Below are positions 8,525 through 13,608 of a stretch of DNA of 13,608 nt, piece after piece. The number at the start of each line of letters is the position of its first letter. The stretch's first letter is position 1. The DNA is from Clostridiales bacterium (GTDB taxonomy: Bacteria > Bacillota > Clostridia > Oscillospirales > Oscillospiraceae), in the NCBI GenBank assembly GCA_029098065.1, contig JAQXNP010000010.1:1-13608 (forward strand). The letters are read 5' to 3'. The position numbers and the translations under genes are program-made. The notes beneath the pieces are model-generated. The model was not told where the DNA came from, ran no database searches, and saw only the letters and a program-made list of their open reading frames with translations.

Positions 8525-9085
8525 TCACAGCTGAAACACTGCCCCGATCACCGCCGCCAGACCGATGTAGACAACGGGATGGAGGTTTTTCAGTTTGGGC
8601 AGGCGGAGACACACGAAAACGGCGGCGGCGATCAGAATGGCCGGCCAGCAGGGGGCATATCCGCCCGCCTCACCGGCCTGGCGGAACAGAGCGGCCATGG
8701 CGACCGACAGTCCCGCCGAGGTGACAAGGGCGGCCGACGCGGGGCGAAGGCCGAAAAACACACCGTTTACCACCCGATTTTCCTGAAAATGTTTCAAAAC
8801 GCCGGCAATCAGAAGGACGAGGATGACCGACGGGCAGATCAGCCCCAGAACGCTGGCAGCCGAGCCGGGAACGCCTCCGCAGGCATATCCCACGTAGACC
8901 GACATGTTGACTCCCATGGCGCCGGGCGTGGACTCGGCCACGGCGATCATGTCGGCCAGATCGGCGGCGGAAAACCATCCGGTCCGTGCCCCCAGGGCCT
9001 GGAGGAACGGGATGGTGGCCAGCCCGCCCCCCACGGAAAAGAGGCCGATTTTAAAAAATTCCAGGAACAGCCGCAGACAGATCAT
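8525..9085 (-). CDS. Chromate transporter, CHR domain, second half-size subunit
   Basis: A polytopic membrane protein of 186 residues, about half the size of a full-length ChrA. It carries one CHR domain: an amphipathic start (LRLFLEFFKIGLF), VGGGLATIPF (18-27), AESTPGAMGVNMSVYVG (50-66) and several hydrophobic spans up to the C-terminus. In Bacillota such half-size proteins are encoded in pairs and both members are needed for chromate efflux in the studied B. subtilis pair; other anions may be the natural substrate. The ATG overlaps the upstream partner's stop as ATGA, indicating translational coupling. The ESTPG motif differs from QCTPG in the partner, as expected for the C-type member of such pairs. 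Family is sure; the transported ion is not. Confidence 0.9.
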   Translation of the reverse strand: MICLRLFLEFFKIGLFSVGGGLATIPFLQALGARTGWFSAADLADMIAVAESTPGAMGVNMSVYVGYACGGVPGSAASVLGLICPSVILVLLIAGVLKHFQENRVVNGVFFGLRPASAALVTSAGLSVAMAALFRQAGEAGGYAPCWPAILIAAAVFVCLRLPKLKNLHPVVYIGLAAVIGAVFQL

Positions 9086-9627
9086 TTCCGCAGCCCCCCT
9101 TCCATCGCCTGGCAGATCAGGCCCGCCAGGCCGGCCAGGATCACCAGGATCACCGGGGACCACCCTGCCCAGGCGGCCAGGATCAGCACGGTCAGATAGA
9201 TCACAACCGCGGCGGGACGCACCAGAGCGGCCTTGGCCAGTTTGACTACGCTGGAGGCCACCAGGGCGGTCACCGCAGCCCGGATCCCGTTGAAGGCGTG
9301 AATCACCGCCGGAATATGAGCGAAGTTCTTCAAAAGGGCGGCGATGAGGGTGATGATGATCAGAGAGGGGGAAACCACGCCCAGGACAGCGGCGATCCCA
9401 CCCGGGATTCCTTTCTGCCTGGCGCCGATAAAGGTGGAGAGATTGACGGCGAGAACGCCGGGGGTGCACTGCCCGATGGCGTAATAATCGGCCAGCTCCT
9501 GATCGGTGCACCAGCCCCGCTTTTCCACGACCTCCCGCTGGAGGATGGGCAGCATGGCATATCCGCCGCCAAAGGTACACACGCCGATGCGGGCGAAGGT
9601 GAAGAACAAGTCAAAACAGAGATTCAT
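9082..9627 (-). CDS. Chromate transporter, CHR domain, first half-size subunit
   Basis: A membrane protein of 181 residues with a single CHR domain: FFTFARIGVCTFGGGYAMLP (8-27), the conserved REVVEKRGW (31-39), AIGQCTPGVLAVNLSTFIG (50-68), GGIAAVLGVVSPSLIIITLIAALL, and two further hydrophobic segments at the C-terminus. It is the N-type partner of the following gene, with which it overlaps by 4 nt; the two probably assemble as a heterodimer that exports chromate or a related oxyanion. The start at 9627 gives the usual family N-terminus, but no good ribosome binding site stands before it and no alternative start codon is close upstream. It lies 148 nt downstream of nadE on the same strand. Confidence 0.9.
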   Translation of the reverse strand: MNLCFDLFFTFARIGVCTFGGGYAMLPILQREVVEKRGWCTDQELADYYAIGQCTPGVLAVNLSTFIGARQKGIPGGIAAVLGVVSPSLIIITLIAALLKNFAHIPAVIHAFNGIRAAVTALVASSVVKLAKAALVRPAAVVIYLTVLILAAWAGWSPVILVILAGLAGLICQAMEGGLRK

Positions 9628-9710
9628 GGGCGAGAAAACCGCGACCTTTCGGGCGTGTGTGCCGGGGCTCCATCGTGGATGAGGCGGCGCACCGTAAATT
9701 TGAAACCATG

Positions 9711-9740
9711 CTCTCCGGCCGGAGAGTTCGGGGCTGAAGG
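9711..9740. repeat. Palindrome plus GGGGCTGAAGG module (nadE-chr spacer)
   Basis: CTCTCCGGCCGGAGAG (9711-9726) is a perfect 16-bp palindrome. Three bases later comes GGGGCTGAAGG (9730-9740). The same 11-mer follows a TTCCGG/CCGGAA hairpin at 4191-4224, one base after it. A further hairpin, CGGGCG-GCAGG-CGCCCG, lies at 9750-9766 near the nadE stop. Role unknown. Confidence 0.45.
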
Positions 9741-9775
9741 AGCTCCCGGCGGGCGGCAGGCGCCCGTGAGGACGC

Positions 9776-11689
9776 TTACAATCCTTCCAGCTCCTCCAGC
9801 CACAGGGCCGCCACGGCGTCGCTGGGCATCCGCCAGTCCCCCCGGGGAGAGAGAGTGACCGAACCCACCTTGGGGCCGTCGGGGAGGCAGGAACGCTTGA
9901 ACTGCTGGGCGAAGAACCGGCGGTAGAAGTTTTTCAGCCACTTCAGAAGGGTGGCGCGGTCATAGCCGCGGCCGAAGGCGTATTCCGCCAGGCGCAGCAC
10001 CTTCCGGGGCGGGAAGCCCCAGCGGACGGCATAGTAGAGATAAAAATCGTGGAGCTCATAGGGTCCCACCAGGTCCTCGGTCTTCTGGGCGATCTGGCCG
10101 TTGACGGCGGGGAGCAGCTCGGGGGACACCGGCGTGTCCAGAATGTCGGCCAGCACATGGCTCAGCTCGGGTTCGGACTCCGCCTTGTCGCCGCAGACGT
10201 AGCCCACCAGATGGCGGACCAGAGTCTTGGGGATGGAGGCGTTGACGCCGTACATGGACATGTGATCCCCGTTGTAGGTGGCCCAGCCCAGTGCCAGCTC
10301 GCTGAGGTCGCCGGTGCCGATGACGATGCCTCCGGTCTGGTTGGCGATATCCATGAGCACCTGGGTCCGTTCCCGGGCCTGGCCGTTTTCAAAGGTCACA
10401 TCATGGTTCTCCATGTCCTGGCCGATGTCCCGGAAGTGGACCCTCACCGCTTCCCCGATATCCACCCGTTTCAGCGTGGCCCCCAGGCGGGAGGCCAGCT
10501 CGATGGCGTTATCCCGGGTGCGGTCGGTGGTGCCGAAGCAGGGCATGGTGACGGCGATGATGTCGCTGGCGGGCCGGTCCAGCAGGTTCATGGCGATGCC
10601 GGTGATGAGGATGGCCAGGGTGGAATCCAGCCCGCCGGACAGGCCGATAACAGCGGTTTTGGCCCCGGTGTGTTCCAGCCGCTTTTTCAAGCCCAGGGCG
10701 GCGATGCGGAGGATCTCATCGCAGCGCTCGGCCCGGTCGCCGGCGTCGGCAGGGACAAAGGGGGTGGGGGAGACGGGCCGGGTCAGGACAGTGGTGACGG
10801 GTTCCAGATCAAAGGGGACCGTCGTGAACCGATCCCGGTGAGCGGTGTGGAAGGTGGTCATCCGCTGGCGCTCAAAGACGAGCTTGTCCACATCGATTTC
10901 GCTGACGGTCAGTCCGGCGGCAAAGCGCCGTTCCGCCAGCAGAGAGCCGTTTTCGGCAATGAGGTTGTGGCCGGCGAAGACCATATCCGTGGAGGACTCA
11001 CCCTCCCCGGCGTCGGCATAGACGTAACCGCACACCAGCCGGGCCGACTGTCCCGCCACCAGTTCCCGGCGGTATCCGGCCTTGCCCACCACCTCGTCGG
11101 AGGCGGACAGGTTCAGAATGAGGGTCGCCCCGGCTCCGGCCAGGGCAATGGAGGGGGGCTCGACGGCCCAGAGATCCTCGCAGATCTCCACGCCCATGGT
11201 GAGGCCGGGCATGGTCTCGCAGGAAAAGAGCACATCGGTGCCGAAGAAGGTCTCCTGTCCGCACAGGGTGAAAAGGCGGTCGGAGGAGAAGCCCGGTTCG
11301 AACCAGCGCTTTTCATAGAACTCGCCGTAATTGGGCAGATAGGTTTTGGGGATGACCCCCAGGATCCTGCCCTTGTGGAGGACGACAGCGCAGTTGTACA
11401 GCTTGTTTCCGCGCCGTACCGGCATGCCGAGGGCGGCGACCAGATCCAGAGACTTGGTGGCCTCCAAAATGGTGGACAGCCCCTCTTCAGCTCCCCGGAG
11501 CAGGGGGCTCTGGAAAAACAGGTCGGCGCAGGTGTAGCCGGTGAGGCAGAGTTCGGGCAGGCACAGCACCCGGACGCCCTGCCGGTCCGCCTGGCGCATG
11601 AGGGTGAAGATCTGTTCGGCATTGTAACGGCAGTCGGCCACCCTGATCTTGGGGGTGCCGGCGGCAACTTTAATCAATCCGTCCCGCAT
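9776..11689 (-). CDS. nadE: Glutamine-dependent NAD+ synthetase
   Basis: Makes NAD+ from deamido-NAD+ and ATP, using ammonia channelled from glutamine; it is the last step of NAD synthesis. The 637-residue product has two domains. The N-terminal nitrilase-type glutaminase shows the Glu-Lys-Cys triad: Glu46 in LPELCLTGYTC, Lys115 in PKTYLPNYGEFYEKRWF and Cys170 in GVEICEDLW. The C-terminal synthetase has the ATP P-loop SGGLDS (351-356), followed by TGDLSELALGW and YGVNASIPKTLV. ATG at 11689 has AAAGGAGG 8 nt upstream. It has its own promoter at 11764-11792. The two CHR transporter genes follow on the same strand and may share its transcript. Identity is certain. Confidence 0.97.
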   Translation of the reverse strand: MRDGLIKVAAGTPKIRVADCRYNAEQIFTLMRQADRQGVRVLCLPELCLTGYTCADLFFQSPLLRGAEEGLSTILEATKSLDLVAALGMPVRRGNKLYNCAVVLHKGRILGVIPKTYLPNYGEFYEKRWFEPGFSSDRLFTLCGQETFFGTDVLFSCETMPGLTMGVEICEDLWAVEPPSIALAGAGATLILNLSASDEVVGKAGYRRELVAGQSARLVCGYVYADAGEGESSTDMVFAGHNLIAENGSLLAERRFAAGLTVSEIDVDKLVFERQRMTTFHTAHRDRFTTVPFDLEPVTTVLTRPVSPTPFVPADAGDRAERCDEILRIAALGLKKRLEHTGAKTAVIGLSGGLDSTLAILITGIAMNLLDRPASDIIAVTMPCFGTTDRTRDNAIELASRLGATLKRVDIGEAVRVHFRDIGQDMENHDVTFENGQARERTQVLMDIANQTGGIVIGTGDLSELALGWATYNGDHMSMYGVNASIPKTLVRHLVGYVCGDKAESEPELSHVLADILDTPVSPELLPAVNGQIAQKTEDLVGPYELHDFYLYYAVRWGFPPRKVLRLAEYAFGRGYDRATLLKWLKNFYRRFFAQQFKRSCLPDGPKVGSVTLSPRGDWRMPSDAVAALWLEELEGL

Positions 11690-11763
11690 GGAAGGGACCT
11701 CCTTTTCTGGTGGAAATCCGCGGTCAGCGTCCCGCGGCGCAGAGGGAGAAATCTGTTTTGGTT

Positions 11764-11792
11764 ATTTTACCCTGATTTGCGTAGAAAGGCAA
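11764..11792 (-). promoter_or_regulatory. Sigma-A promoter of nadE
   Basis: Read leftward, TTGCCT (plus 11787-11792) and TAAAAT (plus 11764-11769) are 17 nt apart. The predicted start is about 70 nt upstream of the nadE ATG, leaving a leader that ends in AAAGGAGG. Confidence 0.75.
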
Positions 11793-11818
11793 GAGGGACC
11801 GGAAAAGACCGGAGTTCG

Positions 11819-11864
11819 AAAAACCCGGAAAACCCCTGGCCGAGCGGCCAGGGGTTTTCCGGGT
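11819..11864 (-). terminator. Orphan 19-bp hairpin with minus-strand T-run
   Basis: ACCCGGAAAACCCCTGGCC (11823-11841) pairs perfectly with 11846-11864 around the loop GAGC. Read leftward it is followed by TTTTT (plus-strand A at 11819-11823), giving a textbook terminator; read rightward it is followed by GTGTGTTGTT, which is poor. It lies upstream of the nadE promoter, so it cannot end nadE, and no leftward gene is visible to its right before the terminator at 12815. It may end a small RNA or insulate nadE. Confidence 0.7.
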
Positions 11865-12150
11865 GTGTGTTGTTACAGAAAATTGGAGAGGGATGGTTTT
11901 GGGAGGATAGTGTGTATTGGCTCTTCCTGTGTCCAAAAATAAAATACCAAACAATTACGGCAAAATTTTGAAGGAAGTGTGAATAAACTGTAAACCTGTG
12001 TTTTTTCGGAAAACAGGAAAAGCGGTCACTTATTCTGCATTTTTCGAAATAAATTGGAAGTTTCAGCTGACCTGACTTCTTCGGAACCCGCACGGTTCGG
12101 AGCACTTTTTGAAGCGGTTTCCGGCATACCCGGGGAGAAGGAGACATAGG
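11865..12150. other. A+T-rich gene-free stretch upstream of the SSB-like gene
   Basis: No reading frame with a credible ribosome binding site is seen here, and the base composition is clearly more A+T-rich than its surroundings. It contains a bulged hairpin CCTGT-G-TTT.../AAAACAGG (11995-12017) and a repeated TTCGGA flanking GAACC-CGCAC-GGTTC (12079-12101 area). There is a weak leftward promoter candidate, TTTACA then CAAAAT with an 18-nt spacer (about 11962-11991), which would give an RNA of about 140 nt ending at the hairpin 11819-11864. I could not identify a convincing rightward promoter for the SSB-like gene. Confidence 0.4.
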
Positions 12151-12159
12151 ATGTTTTGA
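12151..12159 (+). other. Two-codon reading frame (ATG TTT TGA) with strong ribosome binding site
   Basis: AAGGAG (12138-12143) stands 7 nt before ATG 12151, the best-spaced ribosome binding site upstream of the SSB-like gene, yet the frame ends after two codons. Its TGA overlaps an in-frame TTG (12156) of the SSB-like gene as TTGA. One extra T in the TTTT run would join this ATG to that gene, so it may be a minimal leader, a translational-coupling device, or the result of a one-base indel. Confidence 0.4.
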
Positions 12160-12185
12160 CAATACGGACGAGGAGCGTGACAAAA

Positions 12186-12803
12186 ATGGAGACAAGCAAA
12201 AACCGGGCCACTCTTCGAGGGGCGGCGGGGGACGTTCCCCGGCCCTCTCACACCAACCACGGCATTACTTACTGCATCTTTCCTCTGGAGGTGGAACGGC
12301 TCAGCGGGGCGGTGGACACCCTGAATGTGGTGGCATCGGAGGAGCTGCTGGCCCTCTGCCCGGTGGAGCGGGGCGGAGAGTATGAGGTGACAGGGGAGGT
12401 TCGGTCTTTCAACAATCGCAGCGGAGTGGGGAGCCGGCTGGTTATCACATTTTTTGCCCGGGAGCTCCGGCGGGCCCAGGGGGAGCACGCCAATCAGCTG
12501 GAACTCATCGGCGTGCTGTGCAAGCAGCCGGTGGTGCGCCGGACTCCGCTGGGCCGGGAGATCTGCGATCTGCTGCTGGCCGTGAACCGGCGGTACGGAC
12601 GGGCGGACTATCTTCCCTGCATTGCCTGGGGGAGCCTGGCCCGGGCCTGCGGACACCTGGAGGTGGGGGACGCGGTCCATCTGTCGGGACGGCTCCAAAG
12701 CCGGAAGTACCACAAAATGGAGGCGGGACGAGAGGAGGAGCGGACCGCCTACGAGGTGTCGGTTATGGCGCTGGAGGAGAAGAGAGCAGAGCCGGGAGAA
12801 TAG
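12186..12803 (+). CDS. SSB-like single-stranded DNA-binding protein with two tandem OB folds
   Basis: A 205-residue protein. Residues 103-199 are a clear SSB-type OB fold: NQLELIGVLCKQPVVRRTPLG (103-123), ICDLLLAVNRRYGRADYLPCIAWG (126-149), LEVGDAVHLSGRLQSRKY (158-175) and a last strand TAYEVSVMALEEKR. Residues 6-96 look like a divergent copy of the same fold, from NRATLRG (6-12) to GGEYEVTGEVRSFNNR (63-78) and RLVITFFARELR (84-95), which line up with the second half. The acidic DDDIPF-like tip that recruits partners in housekeeping SSB is absent; the protein ends RAEPGE. The start is set at ATG 12186 with AGGAG 10 nt upstream; TTG 12156 is an alternative adding ten residues. It stands alone rather than in the usual rpsF-ssb-rpsR setting, so it is probably a paralogue. 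DNA binding is likely; the process it serves is unknown. Confidence 0.85.
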   Translation: METSKNRATLRGAAGDVPRPSHTNHGITYCIFPLEVERLSGAVDTLNVVASEELLALCPVERGGEYEVTGEVRSFNNRSGVGSRLVITFFARELRRAQGEHANQLELIGVLCKQPVVRRTPLGREICDLLLAVNRRYGRADYLPCIAWGSLARACGHLEVGDAVHLSGRLQSRKYHKMEAGREEERTAYEVSVMALEEKRAEPGE

Positions 12804-12807
12804 GGAG

Positions 12808-12847
12808 AAAACAATCAGGCCGCCCGCGGAATCCGCGGGCGGCCTGA
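12808..12847 (-). terminator. Hairpin terminator between the convergent SSB-like gene and dipeptidase
   Basis: The 15-nt arms 12815-12829 and 12833-12847 pair perfectly around AAT. Read leftward the stem is followed by TTGTTTT (plus 12808-12814), ending the dipeptidase transcript. It begins 12 nt after the SSB-like stop and may also stop that transcript, although no T-run follows in that direction. Confidence 0.85.
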
Positions 12848-12925
12848 GACAGAGATCGGTTCAAACCCGATTTCGGGGAACTGAACGGGAGGAGAGCCCT
12901 TCGCTCCGCAGAGCAGGGACAGGCG

Positions 12926-13608
12926 TTATCTGCACAGCTCCGCAATGGCCTGGGTGAAGATCTTGGCGGACGTCATCAGGTTGTCCACCAGCGCCTGCTC
13001 GTTGGCGGAGTGCATCTTGGGGTCAAAGTCGGGGAACTCGCAGCCGAAGGCCACGCCGCCGGGAATGTCGTGCACATAGGTTCCGCCGCCGATGGCCATG
13101 GGTTTGGCACCGGTGACCCCGGTATAGGTCTCATAGCATCTGAGCAGGGTCTTTACCAGTTCAGAGTCGGCGCTGACCTTGTGGATGGGAATCATTTCTC
13201 CGCTGCCGGTGACGGTAATGCCGTGCTTGGCCAGGCTGGCTTCGCAGGCCCCGGCGCAGTTGTCCTCATTGGCGCAGACGGGGAAGCGCACGTCGAACTT
13301 GGCGGAGAACCCGGTTTCGGTGAGGGTCATAAGGGCCAGATTCAGGGTCAGTTCGCCGCTCTCTTCATCGGCCTGGGCAATGCCCAGGGCCTTGCCCCGG
13401 TTGTCTCCGAAGGGGAAGAGAGTGTGCATGGACCGGAGGGCCCGGGTGCTGGAGCAGTCGGCCAGAGGCAGCTGGGCCAGCAGCTCCAGAAGGGCGGCGA
13501 TGGCGTTGATGCCGTCATCGGGGCTGGCGGCGTGGGCGTTGCGTCCGGCGCAGTGGATCCGCACGCCTCCCACCTGATCGGTGACAGACAGCACCGCGCC
13601 GGTGGCCC
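12926..13608 (-). CDS. M20-family dipeptidase (PepV/Sapep type), 5' truncated by window edge
   Basis: A zinc metallopeptidase of family M20, most like the PepV/Sapep dipeptidases that cleave varied dipeptides in the cytoplasm. About 227 C-terminal residues are visible; the frame is open to the right edge, so the start and the first catalytic-domain motifs are outside. The visible part begins in the inserted lid/dimerisation domain (VGGVRIHCAGRNAHAASPDDGINAIAALLELL) with its conserved His. It returns to the catalytic domain with GGGTYVHDIPGGVAFG and the metal-ligand segment MHSANEQALVDNLM near the end. These last two motifs are typical of PepV/Sapep and separate it from DapE and ArgE. It ends in TAA, 78 nt before a leftward hairpin terminator. 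Subfamily is likely; substrate is not shown. Confidence 0.92.
   Translation of the reverse strand, partial: ATGAVLSVTDQVGGVRIHCAGRNAHAASPDDGINAIAALLELLAQLPLADCSSTRALRSMHTLFPFGDNRGKALGIAQADEESGELTLNLALMTLTETGFSAKFDVRFPVCANEDNCAGACEASLAKHGITVTGSGEMIPIHKVSADSELVKTLLRCYETYTGVTGAKPMAIGGGTYVHDIPGGVAFGCEFPDFDPKMHSANEQALVDNLMTSAKIFTQAIAELCR

Noticed and set aside
11724..11954. A 76-codon minus-strand frame spanning the orphan hairpin
   Set aside because: It starts with TTG without a ribosome binding site, reads through the 19-bp hairpin and the nadE promoter, and has no protein-like pattern.
10049..11971. A 640-codon open frame on the plus strand opposite nadE
   Set aside because: It is antisense to a complete NAD+ synthetase with all catalytic motifs; its product is Gly/Gln/Val/His-rich with no domain. 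High-GC codon use leaves such mirror frames open.
12156..12161. TTGACA as a -35 box for the SSB-like gene
   Set aside because: It is a perfect -35 match, but no -10 lies 16-18 nt downstream, and a start from it would fall at or inside the coding sequence.
12852..12875. GGTTCAAACCC resembling a tRNA T-arm
   Set aside because: No acceptor, D or anticodon arm can be drawn around it; it is a short chance similarity in the dipeptidase 3' spacer.

Overview
This is a G+C-rich stretch of bacterial chromosome, densely coding and mostly housekeeping. The gene content and sequence style suggest a high-GC member of the Clostridia, most likely the Oscillospiraceae (Flavonifractor/Lawsonibacter-like). Pointers are a short ProB without a PUA domain, a cofactor-independent phosphoglycerate mutase, paired half-size CHR transporters, a PepV/Sapep-type M20 dipeptidase, an RqcP-type S4 protein and strong AAGGAGG ribosome binding sites. 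The taxonomic call is inference, not a search result.

Layout. (1) 1-1020: 3' part of htpG (+), facing a minus-strand proB-rqcP pair across a shared hairpin terminator. (2) 2115-2378: a divergent intergenic region with a clear sigma-A-type promoter firing rightward and a weaker candidate firing toward proB. (3) 2379-8285: a rightward transcription unit trmL-pgk-tpiA-gpmI-eno that ends in a strong rho-independent terminator. It encodes the lower glycolytic steps from 1,3-bisphosphoglycerate to phosphoenolpyruvate, plus triose-phosphate isomerase, with a tRNA wobble methyltransferase in first place and no gapA. The three glycolytic spacers are long (267, 177 and 101 nt) and full of GC-rich hairpins. 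(4) 8458-11792: a leftward unit of nadE (with its own promoter) followed by two half-size chromate-transporter genes that overlap by ATGA, ended by a 16-bp hairpin terminator. (5) 11690-12185: about 500 bases without a gene, A+T-rich to the right of the nadE promoter, holding an isolated 19-bp perfect hairpin with a minus-strand T-run. (6) 12186-12803: a gene for an SSB-like protein with two tandem OB folds (+). (7) 12926 to the right edge: the C-terminal two thirds or so of an M20 dipeptidase (-), facing the SSB-like gene across another hairpin terminator.

No mobile element, CRISPR array, tRNA, rRNA or defence locus was seen. I found no clear new multi-gene system. The observations most worth a second look are a family of structured intergenic elements repeated in and just after the glycolytic operon, the tandem-OB SSB paralogue with a two-codon reading frame overlapping a possible upstream start, and the orphan terminator next to an A+T-rich gene-free stretch, which could mark a small RNA.
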